Shown: positions 26,156 through 35,902 of the stretch, one piece after another
How positions within the stretch are numbered: position 1 is the first letter of the stretch
Layout: the number at the start of each line of letters is the position of its first letter
Origin: an uncultured Muribaculaceae bacterium
Lineage (GTDB): Bacteria > Bacteroidota > Bacteroidia > Bacteroidales > Muribaculaceae
Direction: 5' to 3'
NCBI GenBank assembly: GCA_934555895.1
Contig: CAKTFH010000001.1
Span: 124,001-188,000 of the forward strand
Length of the DNA: 64,000 nucleotides
The notes under the pieces: model-generated
Told to the model about the DNA's origin: nothing
Databases searched by the model: none
The model's input: the letters and a program-made list of their open reading frames with translations, nothing else
Program-made: the position numbers and the translations under genes

Positions 26156-26602
26156 ATGGAAACGATAAAAGTGAAAATCATAAACAGAAGCCACCATCCC
26201 ATGCCTGCCTATGCCACTCCAGGCTCAGCAGGAATGGATGTGAGGGCATATCTGCCCGACGGCCCCGTGGTGCTCGAGCCGCTGGGCAGGGCGCTCATCC
26301 CCACCGGCCTCTACATGCAGCTTCCCCACGGCTACGAGTGCCAGATCAGGCCCCGCAGCGGTCTGGCCCTGAAACACGGCATCTCGCTCGCCAACACTCC
26401 CGGCACAGTCGACAGCGACTATCGCGGCGAAATCGGCGTGATAATGATAAACCTCAGCAAGGAGCCCTTCACCGTGGCCGACGGCGAGCGCGTGTGCCAG
26501 ATGGTGATAGCCCCTTACACCCGCGTGGACTGGGAAGCCACCGACCGCATCGACACCACTGACCGCGGTACGGGTGGATTCGGGCACACCGGAGTGAACT
26601 GA
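26156..26602 (+). CDS. dut: Deoxyuridine 5'-triphosphate nucleotidohydrolase (dUTPase)
   Basis: 148 residues. It converts dUTP to dUMP, keeping uracil out of DNA. The five trimeric dUTPase motifs are visible: TPGSAGMDVRAY, RPRSGLALKHGI, NTPGTVDSDYRGEIGVI, GERVCQMVIAP and the C-terminal P-loop-like RGTGGFGHTG. It heads a gene order (dut, TPR protein, DUF4292 lipoprotein, M23-like protein) that I recall as conserved in Bacteroidales. Confidence 0.96.
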   Translation: METIKVKIINRSHHPMPAYATPGSAGMDVRAYLPDGPVVLEPLGRALIPTGLYMQLPHGYECQIRPRSGLALKHGISLANTPGTVDSDYRGEIGVIMINLSKEPFTVADGERVCQMVIAPYTRVDWEATDRIDTTDRGTGGFGHTGVN

Positions 26603-26650
26603 AGGCATACAATGAGTGTTAAAAATCTACACATTTCAGAGTGTAATTCA

Positions 26651-26658
26651 TAACTTTG
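26651..26658 (+). promoter_or_regulatory. -7 box of the TPR protein gene
   Basis: TAACTTTG, only 12 bases before the ATG at 26670, so the mRNA leader is very short. This rules out the in-frame codon at 26616 as a start for that transcript. Confidence 0.55.
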
Positions 26659-26669
26659 TACCTTCAAAT

Positions 26670-28454
26670 ATGAAACTGAGAGAGGTCACAGCGATGTGTG
26701 CGGTGCTCATGCTGGCCGCCATGGTGGCGCTCCCCGCAGGGAGCGCCAGGGCACGTAACGCCCGTAAAAACGCTGCCGAAAGCTGGGAAGCCGGCGCCCA
26801 AAAGCGCAAGAGCGACTACATGTTTCTGGAAGCCCAGCGACAGAACTCTCTCGGCAACGACGGCCCCTATTTCGAGCTTCTGCAGCGCACCGTGGAGCTC
26901 GACAGCAGCGACACGCAGCCCGGTCTGAGCCTTGGCTACTACCTCATGGCCCTCGGCCAGCAGTCAGACAGCACATTGTCATCCGAAGGCTACAGACTGA
27001 TGAGGAGGCATTTCGATACACACCCTGACGACTACTACGGCGCCATATTTTACGGCGTGGTCAACAATCAGCTCGGCAACACCCGCGAGGCAGTGCGAGT
27101 GTGGCAGACCCTCGACTCGCTCAAGCCACATAATCCCAACGTGACACTGCGCTACGCCCAGACCCTGCAGAGCACCGCCGACAGCGCATTGCTGCGCCGC
27201 TCGGTGGATGTGTTCAACCGTCTCGAGCGCGCCGAGGGCACGAGCCTCGGCATCACTTCCAACAAAGTGAACTCGCTCATGGCCCTGCGCGACACCGCGG
27301 CCACCCTCGGCGAGGTGGAGCATCTGCTCTCCACCGCCGGAACCGACGCCGCCTCGACCATCTACGCTGGCGATGTGATGATGGCCGTGGGCCGCCCCGA
27401 CTCGGCCATAGCGCTCTACAACCGCGCCTGTCAGCTCGACTCGACCAACGGCGTAGCCTACTACAAGCGTGCCGAGTTCTACCGCGAGCGCGGCGACTCG
27501 GTGGCCTTCGACCGCGAGGTATTCCAGGCCGTGAAACAGGAGGGCCTTGACCTCGAGGTGAAGCTCGACATATTCTCCAACTACATACGCCAGCTCTATG
27601 CCGACACCACTCAGCAGTCGCGCATACAGGGCCTGTTCGATGACCTGCTCGAGCAGCATCCCCACGAAGGTTCGATACGCGACCTCTACTCGTCGTATCT
27701 CGTGGCACTGAAAGACTACAAAGGCGCCGCCGAGCAGCAGGAATACGCCCTCGACACCGACCCCAGCGATATACAGCGCTGGCGTTCCACGGTGAGCCTC
27801 TACGCATCGGCCGAAGATTACCCCAAGGCGCTCGAGACAGCGCGCAAGGCGCTTAAATATCAGCCACGCGACCCCATGCTGCTCTTCTACGAGGCCAACA
27901 TGCTCGCTCTGGAGGGACACAACGAGGAGGCCATAGCGCACTACGACAGCACACTCACCGCCGTGCCCGATGACAACCGCAGCCTCCGCTCGGCCATAAT
28001 GTGCTCGATGGGCGACACCTACTACAAGATGGGCAAGACCAAGGAAGCCTTTGCCTACTACGACAAGGCACTCGACCTCGATCCAGAAAATCTACTCGCA
28101 CTCAACAACTGCGCCTACTTCATGGCCGAAGAGGGAGTGGACCTCGACCGTGCCGAGAAGATGAGCGCCATCTGCGTGCGGCAGCAGCCCGACAACGACA
28201 CATCGCTCGACACCTATGCATGGATTCTGTTCAAGAAACGCGATTACGCCGCCGCAAAAGAATATATCGACCGTGCACTGGCCATTCAGAACGACAAGCC
28301 CGAACCCGAGGTGCTCCACCATGCCGGCGACATCTACTACATGAACGGCGACCACAAGGCCGCAGTGGAGTTCTGGGAGAAAGCTCTAAAACTAGACCCC
28401 GATAACGCCCTGCTGCGCAAGAAAGTTAAAGAAAAGACACATTTCTACGAATGA
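26670..28454 (+). CDS. Exported tetratricopeptide-repeat protein
   Basis: 594 residues. A signal peptide (AMCAVLMLAAMVALPAGSARA) is followed by many TPR units. Clear ones are EEAIAHYDSTLTAVPDDNRSL, GDTYYKMGKTKEAFAYYDKALDLDPEN and the last, GDIYYMNGDHKAAVEFWEKALKLDPDN. It is periplasmic or outer-membrane associated. The stop overlaps the ATG of the DUF4292 lipoprotein gene (ATGA), so the two are translationally coupled and probably work in the same envelope process. No enzymatic domain is seen. Confidence 0.88.
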   Translation: MKLREVTAMCAVLMLAAMVALPAGSARARNARKNAAESWEAGAQKRKSDYMFLEAQRQNSLGNDGPYFELLQRTVELDSSDTQPGLSLGYYLMALGQQSDSTLSSEGYRLMRRHFDTHPDDYYGAIFYGVVNNQLGNTREAVRVWQTLDSLKPHNPNVTLRYAQTLQSTADSALLRRSVDVFNRLERAEGTSLGITSNKVNSLMALRDTAATLGEVEHLLSTAGTDAASTIYAGDVMMAVGRPDSAIALYNRACQLDSTNGVAYYKRAEFYRERGDSVAFDREVFQAVKQEGLDLEVKLDIFSNYIRQLYADTTQQSRIQGLFDDLLEQHPHEGSIRDLYSSYLVALKDYKGAAEQQEYALDTDPSDIQRWRSTVSLYASAEDYPKALETARKALKYQPRDPMLLFYEANMLALEGHNEEAIAHYDSTLTAVPDDNRSLRSAIMCSMGDTYYKMGKTKEAFAYYDKALDLDPENLLALNNCAYFMAEEGVDLDRAEKMSAICVRQQPDNDTSLDTYAWILFKKRDYAAAKEYIDRALAIQNDKPEPEVLHHAGDIYYMNGDHKAAVEFWEKALKLDPDNALLRKKVKEKTHFYE

Positions 28455-29323
28455 AAATCAGCAAGCTACGCTCACACATCATAACAGTAATAGCCACGGC
28501 GCTGCTCGCAGCGGGAGCGCTCTCGTCGTGCTCCTCGACAAGAAAGGCGTCCAAAGACCGCCTTCCTGCGGAGACACCCGCCGACATTTCGCTCCAGACA
28601 CCGCAGCAGCGCTACAACGCTGTGTGCGGCTCATACCGCGCCTGGGAAGATGTGCAGATGCCCGTACGCCTCTCGCTCACTTCACCCAAAAGCCTTAGTG
28701 CCAACGCCCGCGCCGCGATGAAACGCGGCGAGTGGATAAGCATATCGGTGCGCATGCTCGGTTTCGAGGTGGCGTCGGCGTTCGTCGACCGCGACTCGGT
28801 GCACATCGTCGACCGCTACCATAAGGCCTACCTCTCCGAGAGCCTCGGCCGCTTTCTCAGCCAGGCCGGAGTCACCCTCGAAGCCATTCAGGACATACTC
28901 CTCGGCCGCGGATTCCTCCTCGGTGGAGCCGGAGGCACATTCACACCCCAGCTCGCCACAGCATTCGATTTCACCCCCTCACCTGACGGGCTCATGATAA
29001 TACCCGCCGCCCAGCCGCAGGGCATGGAGTACGGATTTCTCCTCGCCCCAGACTCCAACAACCTCGCCATCACCACGGTGAGCGTAGGCGACAACCACGC
29101 CGCCGTGGCCCGCTACAACGACCCGGTGGAGACCAGTCAGGCAGGAAATTTCGCCGCATCCACCACCCTCAGCCTGATGAAAGGGAAAAACATAAGCGCC
29201 ACCCTCGACTGGAACTTCTCCCAGGCCAAATGGAACACCGGCGTGCAGCGGTGGTGGAAACAGCCACAAGGCTACCGACGCCTCGAAGCGGCATCGCTTA
29301 TCAACAAACTCACAAAACTCTGA
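28451..29323 (+). CDS. DUF4292 outer-membrane lipoprotein
   Basis: 290 residues. The N-terminus ends in a lipobox (GALSSC, Cys27). The body, with RYNAVCGSYRAWEDVQMPVRLSL, SVRMLGFEVASAFVDRDSVHIVDRYHKAYL and the C-terminal KWNTGVQRWW, matches the DUF4292 pattern, probably a LolA/LolB-like half-barrel. The function is unknown. It is coupled to the preceding TPR gene by a 4-base overlap and followed 6 bases later by the EnvC-like gene, a set suggesting a role in lipoprotein or wall handling. Confidence 0.85.
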   Translation: MKISKLRSHIITVIATALLAAGALSSCSSTRKASKDRLPAETPADISLQTPQQRYNAVCGSYRAWEDVQMPVRLSLTSPKSLSANARAAMKRGEWISISVRMLGFEVASAFVDRDSVHIVDRYHKAYLSESLGRFLSQAGVTLEAIQDILLGRGFLLGGAGGTFTPQLATAFDFTPSPDGLMIIPAAQPQGMEYGFLLAPDSNNLAITTVSVGDNHAAVARYNDPVETSQAGNFAASTTLSLMKGKNISATLDWNFSQAKWNTGVQRWWKQPQGYRRLEAASLINKLTKL

Positions 29324-29329
29324 CCACTC

Positions 29330-31174
29330 TTGTATCGCATTTCTGCAATTTTAACCGCTATAGTAACGACCGTTTCGCTGCTCTGCTCCCCTGCCTTCGA
29401 GGCACAGGCACAGCAACGCAAGGGGCCGCGCACAACCCAGACCGCCTCAAAGGACAAGAAGAAAACCTCCTCATCATCGAAACGCAAAAGCACCTCGGCG
29501 TCGCGAAACAGCTCTGGTAAAGCCCGAACCGCCGACGAGGTGAAGCAGGCCCGCACACGCAATGCCGGCGAGATACGCGAGACCCGCCGCAAAATGGAGC
29601 TCAACACCCGCGAGACCGAGAAGCGTCTAAACCAGCTCGCACTGCTTGAAGGTGAGATAGACCAGTGCAACGACCGCATAGGAGCGCTCACGGCGAGGGT
29701 AGACTCGCTCAACCGCCGCATCACCGTGACCAACGACTCGATCTCGACGCTCGACAACCGTCTGGAAGCTATCACCGACCGATATGTGAAAGCCATACGG
29801 CGCACCCAGGGGCACGGACAGCAGATGAGCGATCTTGCATTCATCTTTTCGTCGGAATCGTTCTCACAGGCATGGCGCCGCATGCGCTCGCTACGCCAGT
29901 TCTCAAAGTGGCGGCAGCGTAAATCGCAGGAGATAACCCAATTGCGCACCGCTCTCGACGAGCGCCGCAAGGAACTCACATCACTCAAAGAGAATGTAAA
30001 CAAGTCAATCGGAGCTATCGGCACCGAGCGTGCCACTCTGGTCAAAAAACAAGCTTCGACCAACACGCTTGTCGACCGCCTGCGCCGCGAAGGCGGCGAG
30101 CTGCGCCAGATTATGAGCCGCCGCGAGAAAGAAGCGGCGTCGCTCGACGCCGAACTCGACCGCATAATAGCCGAAGAGGCACGTAAGGCCGAGGAGGCAC
30201 GCCGAAAAGCCGAGGCCGAAAAGGCAGCTGCCGAACGCAAAGCACGCGAGGAAGCGGAGCGGAAGGCTGCCGAGGCTGAGAAGGCTGCCGCCGAAGCCGC
30301 CGCCAAGGAAGAGGAGCGCCGCATAGCCGCTGCCGAGGCAAAAGCAGAGGCTGAGGCACGCAAAAAAGCGGCCGCAAAGGCTGAGGCCGATAAAAAAGCC
30401 GCCATGGAGAAGGCCCGCGATGACGCCGAGCGCGAGAAACTCGCACGTAAGGCCGAAGAGAAAGCAGCCAAAGAGGCCGCCGAGCAGGTGAAACGCGAGC
30501 GTGAGGCCGCACGCAAGGCCGAAGAAAAGAAAATCAAGGAGGAACGTGCCGCAGCACGCAAAAAGGCCGACGAAGAGAAGAAAGCCGCACGCGAACGCGC
30601 CAAAAACGGCAAACCCGTGAAACACACCGGACGCAACAATGGCCGCGGCGACACCGGCACCCAAGTAGAGGTGCCAGCTGACAAGGCTCCTACACTCGCA
30701 GCTCCCGCAGCCGCCGGAAGCAGCGGCATAGCACCCGCCGTGGCAGTGCCGCAGGGCATAGATTTCGAGGCTTGCAAAGGCCGTCTGCCCTTCCCTGTTA
30801 GCGGCCACTACACCATCGTGAAACGCTTCGGGCGTCAGAAACACCCCACACTGCCCCATGTGGAGACCACAAACTCAGGCATCGACATGGCCACAACGGC
30901 AGGGGCCCAGGTGAAGAGCGTGTTCGACGGCGAAGTGTCGGCAGTGTTCCGCCCCGACGGCTACAACAATGTGGTGGTGATACGCCACGGCAAATACATG
31001 ACCGTCTACGCCAACCTCGGCACCATCAGCGTGAGCACAGGCCAGAAGGTAAAAGCCGGCCAGAGCATAGGCACCGTATACACCGACCCCAACAACGACA
31101 ACCGCAGCGTGCTCCACTTCGAGATACGCAACCAGCGCCAGAAAGAGAACCCCGAGCTGTGGCTCAAAAAATAA
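29330..31174 (+). CDS. EnvC-like exported protein: coiled coil plus degenerate LytM (M23) domain
   Basis: 614 residues from a TTG start at 29330. No ATG lies between the previous stop and the signal peptide (YRISAILTAIVTTVSLLCSPAFEAQA), so TTG is the most likely start. Residues ~75-240 are coiled coil; ~250-430 is a highly charged Ala/Glu/Lys/Arg helix; the last ~120 residues are LytM-like. In the LytM domain the usual first zinc His is Asn (NSGIDM) and the HxH motif reads HFE. It is therefore probably a non-catalytic amidase activator, like E. coli EnvC. It follows the DUF4292 gene by 6 bases. Confidence 0.88.
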   Translation: MYRISAILTAIVTTVSLLCSPAFEAQAQQRKGPRTTQTASKDKKKTSSSSKRKSTSASRNSSGKARTADEVKQARTRNAGEIRETRRKMELNTRETEKRLNQLALLEGEIDQCNDRIGALTARVDSLNRRITVTNDSISTLDNRLEAITDRYVKAIRRTQGHGQQMSDLAFIFSSESFSQAWRRMRSLRQFSKWRQRKSQEITQLRTALDERRKELTSLKENVNKSIGAIGTERATLVKKQASTNTLVDRLRREGGELRQIMSRREKEAASLDAELDRIIAEEARKAEEARRKAEAEKAAAERKAREEAERKAAEAEKAAAEAAAKEEERRIAAAEAKAEAEARKKAAAKAEADKKAAMEKARDDAEREKLARKAEEKAAKEAAEQVKREREAARKAEEKKIKEERAAARKKADEEKKAARERAKNGKPVKHTGRNNGRGDTGTQVEVPADKAPTLAAPAAAGSSGIAPAVAVPQGIDFEACKGRLPFPVSGHYTIVKRFGRQKHPTLPHVETTNSGIDMATTAGAQVKSVFDGEVSAVFRPDGYNNVVVIRHGKYMTVYANLGTISVSTGQKVKAGQSIGTVYTDPNNDNRSVLHFEIRNQRQKENPELWLKK

Positions 31175-31194
31175 GCCGTCACAACTACCCTGAT

Positions 31195-31632
31195 ATGGAC
31201 GACAGATATTTCATGCGCATGGCCCTTGCCGAAGCACAGGCAGCCCTCCGAGAAGGTGAGATACCCATCGGAGCCATTGTCGTTGCCGACGGCAAAGTGG
31301 TGGGCCGCGGCCACAACCTCACTGAGACCCTGCGCGATGTCACGGCGCATGCCGAGATGCAGGCTATCACGGCAGCAGCCGAGACCATAGGAGGCAAGTA
31401 CCTCACCGACTGCACGCTCTACGTAACTGTGGAGCCGTGCCTCATGTGTGCCGGCGCCATCGGGTGGAGTCAGTTGCGCCGCATCGTCATAGGTGCATCC
31501 GACCCCAAGCGCGGCTACTCCACATTTATGCCTCACCGGCATCCGTTCCATCCCCGTGCCGAAGTGGTGACCGGAGTACTCGCCGACGAATGCGCTGCCA
31601 TCATGCGTGAGTTCTTCACACTGCTGCGCTGA
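31195..31632 (+). CDS. tadA: tRNA(adenine34)-deaminase-like protein TadA
   Basis: 145 residues. The deaminase site is complete: HAE at 52-54 and PCLMC with Cys82 and Cys85, plus GEIPIGAIVV and LRDVTAHAEMQAI. It converts A34 of tRNA-Arg(ACG) to inosine. I prefer the ATG at 31195 to a GTG at 31159, which would overlap the EnvC-like gene. It is the last gene of the dut-to-tadA run. Confidence 0.92.
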   Translation: MDDRYFMRMALAEAQAALREGEIPIGAIVVADGKVVGRGHNLTETLRDVTAHAEMQAITAAAETIGGKYLTDCTLYVTVEPCLMCAGAIGWSQLRRIVIGASDPKRGYSTFMPHRHPFHPRAEVVTGVLADECAAIMREFFTLLR

Positions 31633-31746
31633 CACCGCTGGCTCACAAGCCGATGTTTTTCATTACAATTAACACAAAAAAACCTCCTTAAGTCCGACAG
31701 CGCCACGCACAGAGCATCCGCTATTTTTTTCATCAGATATTCTTCG

Positions 31747-31754
31747 TATATTTG
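31747..31754 (+). promoter_or_regulatory. -7 box of the secreted fibronectin-like protein gene
   Basis: TATATTTG, with a T-rich tract (31724-31730) about 20 bases upstream. The leader to the ATG at 31846 is ~85 bases. Confidence 0.55.
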
Positions 31755-31845
31755 CACTCTGAGGCAGAGTTCAGCACCGAGGCTGGCGCATAGGGCCGAT
31801 ACCGTCCTTGATAAACAATCTAATCACAACCCATAATTTTATCAA

Positions 31846-33579
31846 ATGAAGAGACATTTACGCTTCGCCGCATTTGCGGCATTCGCTCTCGTATGCCTAA
31901 TGGCATCGGCTATCACCGCCGAATCGCCCAGAAGCCAGAGCGCCAAATACAACAGTGCCGACAATATGGTGACAGTCAGCGCCAAAGCGCCCACATATTC
32001 CGAATACGACTGGGAAACATATCTGCAGGAACCCCTCGACCATATCGATTATGTGCTGATTGAACGCCACACACCCGGCACCGGCTGGGACAACGCCGAG
32101 GTTGCCCGCGTCACCGATGTGACACCCGGAGCCACATTCAGCTGGACCGACACCGATGTAAAATCTGATATGAAATACGAATACCGCCTTACGTGCTTTA
32201 TCGACGGTGACCGCGGTTCCAGTTCATATGCAAATGTATATACCGGCATAGTGCCGGGCACTCTCAAGGATTTTACCGTCACCACACCCGATTGGGAGAC
32301 AAAACTATTCAACATCAGCATCACCGCTCCCGACACCGACGACAACGGCAATCCGCTCACAGTTCCGGTGAGCGTGCGTGTGGAAATGCTCAACACCATG
32401 ACATGGTATGAGGTAGGCACATTCACCGACATAAATCCCGGCGAAACATTCACAGTGCCGGTAGAAGAAGGTGTGCAGATGAACACCACCTACAATCTCC
32501 GCGCATACGCTTTCGTCGGACAGGCAGGCAACGGATATGCATCAGAGGCTCAGGTATTTGTTGGCGACGATATTCCCAAGGCTCCCGAAAGCCTCACATG
32601 GGAAGCCACATCCACCGAACTTACACTCACATGGGAACTTCCCGAACGCGGCGAACGTGGCGGATGCGTTAACCCCGATAATGTGGCATACAACATTTAC
32701 ATGCGATATGCCGGCGAGACCGACTACACAATGCTTCAGGAGCGTCACTTAGGCGAACGCTTTACATTCCCGCTCGATATGCCGGAAGAAACCGTCTTGC
32801 AGTTCGCGGTATCGGCACGCAACACTACCGGCGAGAGCTACAAAAAAGCCGAAACAGCTCAATTCACCGCAGGCCCATATGCGGCATATCCTTTCCGTGA
32901 ATCGTTCGGAGGAGCGGAATTCGAGCATCACGGATGGACAGCCACAGGCTATGACGACGGATATTACCAACGCGAAGTGTTCGGCACTTTCCAATCACAA
33001 ACCGAATATTTCCTCCGCGACGACATTAACCTGCTCATCAATTCGCAAGACAACGACGGCGGACTGCTGGCCGCACAGTTCTTCGGCTACATGGAAACAG
33101 GCGCGACATATCACATCACATCACCTCGCATCGACTTCACCAACGCAAAAAAACCGACTGTCTCACTGTGGTACTATTACATTCCCGTGACTGTAGAAGG
33201 CACCGATCACGAACTCCGCGTATTGGTTAGCGCCGAAGGGGGCGAATATGAGGAAATAATCCACTCGGCTTCAATCGATAAAACCGACGATTACGGCTGG
33301 CGTCAGGTCATTGCACCAGCACCTTCGCTTGCAGGCAAAACCTACGGCAATGTGCGTATAGAGGTTATCCACGGCCCATGGAGCCAGGACCTCAGCATCG
33401 ACAATATCGTGGTTGAAGACAACGACCTCTCGGGCATCGGCTCTGTGGAAGCACCCGACAATGCTTCGGCGCCTGCTGAGTGGTACACCCTTCAGGGCGT
33501 GCGCGTAGCGGCTCCCGAAACTACCGGCATCTACATCCGTCGCCAAGGCGATAGCGTGGAGAAAGTGTTCGTAAAATAA
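31846..33579 (+). CDS. Secreted protein with fibronectin-type repeats and C-terminal sorting-like tail
   Basis: 577 residues. A signal peptide (FAAFAAFALVCLMASAITA) is followed by three or so ~90-residue beta-sandwich units typical of fibronectin type III, for example APESLTWEATSTELTLTWELPERG...YNIYMRYAGETDYT. Residues ~345-530 (FRESFGGAEFEHHGWTA ... LSIDNIVVED) resemble a jelly-roll adhesion domain. The tail WYTLQGVRV...GIYIRRQGDSVEKVFVK matches those of two other exported proteins here and resembles type IX-type C-terminal signals. The role is probably surface adhesion or glycan binding; no enzyme motif is seen. Confidence 0.75.
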   Translation: MKRHLRFAAFAAFALVCLMASAITAESPRSQSAKYNSADNMVTVSAKAPTYSEYDWETYLQEPLDHIDYVLIERHTPGTGWDNAEVARVTDVTPGATFSWTDTDVKSDMKYEYRLTCFIDGDRGSSSYANVYTGIVPGTLKDFTVTTPDWETKLFNISITAPDTDDNGNPLTVPVSVRVEMLNTMTWYEVGTFTDINPGETFTVPVEEGVQMNTTYNLRAYAFVGQAGNGYASEAQVFVGDDIPKAPESLTWEATSTELTLTWELPERGERGGCVNPDNVAYNIYMRYAGETDYTMLQERHLGERFTFPLDMPEETVLQFAVSARNTTGESYKKAETAQFTAGPYAAYPFRESFGGAEFEHHGWTATGYDDGYYQREVFGTFQSQTEYFLRDDINLLINSQDNDGGLLAAQFFGYMETGATYHITSPRIDFTNAKKPTVSLWYYYIPVTVEGTDHELRVLVSAEGGEYEEIIHSASIDKTDDYGWRQVIAPAPSLAGKTYGNVRIEVIHGPWSQDLSIDNIVVEDNDLSGIGSVEAPDNASAPAEWYTLQGVRVAAPETTGIYIRRQGDSVEKVFVK

Positions 33580-33915
33580 ACCACTGACCGCGCACCTGCG
33601 CAAGAAAACAAAAAAATAACAGCGTCGGCTTGAACAATGCAAGCCGGCGCCGTTTGTTTATAGAATCAGAGACCATCTTATCAATGATAAGGCGGGGAGG
33701 AATGATATTTTATGTTTTACAACATCTCTGAAAAAATTTAACAAAAAAACATCACTGAAAATTTGTAGAATCACCGGAAATGCCCTATTTTCGTTTTTGA
33801 ATTTGAAACCATGGAACTCACGGGCCGCCGGCCTCTCCCCGCGACCCTCTTGCAGTGGGTATAGTAATAATGTCACGCAAACAAAAATACTAACCTCATA
33901 CATAACCAACTACCA
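33580..33915 (+). other. 336-base intergenic region
   Basis: It holds the terminator of the previous gene (33622-33657) and an AT-rich stretch before the glycogen operon. I see no gene and no convincing TAnnTTTG promoter, although the glycogen operon must have one here. Confidence 0.6.
33622..33657 (+). terminator. Intrinsic terminator after the secreted fibronectin-like gene
   Basis: GCGTCGGCTTG (33622-33632) pairs with CAAGCCGGCGC (33640-33650) with one G-T wobble, around a 7-base loop, followed by CGTTTGTTT. Confidence 0.85.
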
Positions 33916-35871
33916 ATGAGTTATCTAAAGTTCGATAAGAATCTCATGATAAATCTGGAGCAATCGCTGCCTAAAGAGATGCTTCGGACAAATCAAGCGG
34001 GAGCTTATCACTGCACCTCTATCGTAGACTGCAACACACGCAAACAGCACGGCCTGCTTGTGGTGCCTATCGGCGACGAAGAATACCGACCTCACGTGTT
34101 GCTATCCACCCTCGATGAGACGGTAATTCAGCACGGCGCGCCCTTCAACCTAGGCCTTCACCGCTATCAGGGAGGCGTGTACAGCCCCAACGGACACAAG
34201 TACATCAGAGAGTTCGACTGCGACAGCGTCCCGCGCACCACTTATCGCGTAGGCGGAGTAATCCTCACCAAAGAAAAAATCTTCATCTCACAAGAGAATC
34301 GTCTGCTCATACGCTACACACTTGTAGAGGCACACTCACCCACAACACTGCAGTTCCGCCCCTTCCTCGCTTTCCGCGAGAGCAATGCCCTGTGCATGGC
34401 CAACGACCGCATAAACACCGAATGCGTGCCCGTGCAGAACGGCGTGGCCTGCTGCCTCTACGAAGGCTATCCCACGCTCTATATGCAGCTCACACGCAAG
34501 CCCGAGTTCGTGTACCAGCCCAACTGGTACAACAACATCGAGTATGTGAAAGACCTCGAACGCGGCGTGCCCTACACCGAGGACCTATGGGTGCCCGGAT
34601 ACTTCCAGGTGAACATCAAGAAAGGCGAGAGCATCATATTCTCGGCAGGCCTCAGCGAAGTGAACACCCGCTCGCTCCCCAAGATGTATGAAAACGAGAT
34701 AGCCTCGCGCACCCGACGCACAAGCTTTTTCAACTGTCTCAAAAACGCCGCCAAACAGCTCTACTACAAGAAAAGCGACCACGAATACATGCTCTCGGGC
34801 TATCCCTGGGGCACCATTCTGGCACGCAACACCTTCATGTCGCTGCCCGGCAACACCATAGCCATCGACCACCGCGGCGACTTCGAGGAGATAATGCAGA
34901 CAGCCCTGGCCACCCTCAACCGCTACATGACCGACGGCCATATATCGCGCACCATCCACGGCATCGACCTCCCCGACATTCCCGTGTGGGCCATATGGGC
35001 CATACAGCAGTATGCCCGCAACTACGGCAACGCCGACGCCGCCGGGCGCTACATGCAGTCGGTGACCGACATCATCGACTTCGTGATGCTCAACAAGCAC
35101 CCGCGCCTCCACCTCGATGACAACGGAATGCTCTCGACCGACGGCACCACCGAGCCAGCCTCGTGGATGAACTCGGTGTGGGAGGGCCGCCCTGTGATAC
35201 CTCGCACCGGCTATCTGGTGGAAATCAACGCGCTGTGGTACAACGCGCTTAAATTCGCTGCAGCCCTCGCCGAAGGCAATCCCGACCTCGAGGAACGGCG
35301 CACCGCATGGCTCGCGACCGCCGAGAAAATGGAGCAGCCCTTCGTGAACACATTCCTCAATGACTACGGTTACCTCTACGACTACGTGGCAGGCAACTAC
35401 GCCGACCCCTCGGTGCGCCCCAACATGGCCATCGCCATTGGCCTCGACTACTCGCCCCTCGACAGGCGCCAGCGCAAAGGCGTGCTCGATGTGGTCACCC
35501 GCGAGCTGCTTACCCCCAAGGGCCTGCGCACCCTCTCGCCAAAGAGCTACGGCTACCGCCCCTTCTACCTCGGCTCACCCTACGACCGCGAGATGGCCAT
35601 GCACAACGGCCCCGCGCGCCCGTGGCTCATGGGCTTCTATGCCGACGCCTACCTAAAGGTATTCGGCCGCAGCGGCGTAAGCTACATCGACCGCATGCTC
35701 ATAGGCTTCGAGGAAGAGATGAGCCAGGGCTGCATCGGCTCGCTGTCGCAGCTCTACGACGGCAACCCGCCCTTCAGCGGCCGCGGCGCCATAAGCCATG
35801 CCACCAACATAGCCGAGGTGCTCCGCACCATACGCACCCTGCGCCGCTTCGAGCCCGAAGCACAATCGTGA
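33916..35871 (+). CDS. Glycogen debranching enzyme (amylo-alpha-1,6-glucosidase type)
   Basis: 651 residues. The N-terminal ~270 residues are the GDE N domain, with TNQAGAYHCTSIVDCNTRKQHGLLVVP. The rest is a GH133-type (alpha/alpha)6 barrel with GYPWGTILARNTFMSLPG, DLPDIPVWAIWAIQQYA and EPASWMNSVW. It removes alpha-1,6 branches from glycogen. There is no signal peptide, so the protein is cytoplasmic. It is the first gene of a three-gene glycogen operon; the glycosyltransferase follows 31 bases later. Confidence 0.92.
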   Translation: MSYLKFDKNLMINLEQSLPKEMLRTNQAGAYHCTSIVDCNTRKQHGLLVVPIGDEEYRPHVLLSTLDETVIQHGAPFNLGLHRYQGGVYSPNGHKYIREFDCDSVPRTTYRVGGVILTKEKIFISQENRLLIRYTLVEAHSPTTLQFRPFLAFRESNALCMANDRINTECVPVQNGVACCLYEGYPTLYMQLTRKPEFVYQPNWYNNIEYVKDLERGVPYTEDLWVPGYFQVNIKKGESIIFSAGLSEVNTRSLPKMYENEIASRTRRTSFFNCLKNAAKQLYYKKSDHEYMLSGYPWGTILARNTFMSLPGNTIAIDHRGDFEEIMQTALATLNRYMTDGHISRTIHGIDLPDIPVWAIWAIQQYARNYGNADAAGRYMQSVTDIIDFVMLNKHPRLHLDDNGMLSTDGTTEPASWMNSVWEGRPVIPRTGYLVEINALWYNALKFAAALAEGNPDLEERRTAWLATAEKMEQPFVNTFLNDYGYLYDYVAGNYADPSVRPNMAIAIGLDYSPLDRRQRKGVLDVVTRELLTPKGLRTLSPKSYGYRPFYLGSPYDREMAMHNGPARPWLMGFYADAYLKVFGRSGVSYIDRMLIGFEEEMSQGCIGSLSQLYDGNPPFSGRGAISHATNIAEVLRTIRTLRRFEPEAQS

Positions 35872-35902
35872 GTTCACTTCCACCTAAATCAATATCAACC
35901 AA

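Noticed and set aside
26616..26669. Upstream start for the TPR protein at 26670
   Set aside because: A promoter -7 box (26651-26658) lies between it and the ATG at 26670, and the longer form would weaken the signal peptide.
33580..33915. A small gene or RNA before the glycogen operon
   Set aside because: Only a terminator and AT-rich sequence are seen; no convincing open frame, tRNA-like fold or conserved box.
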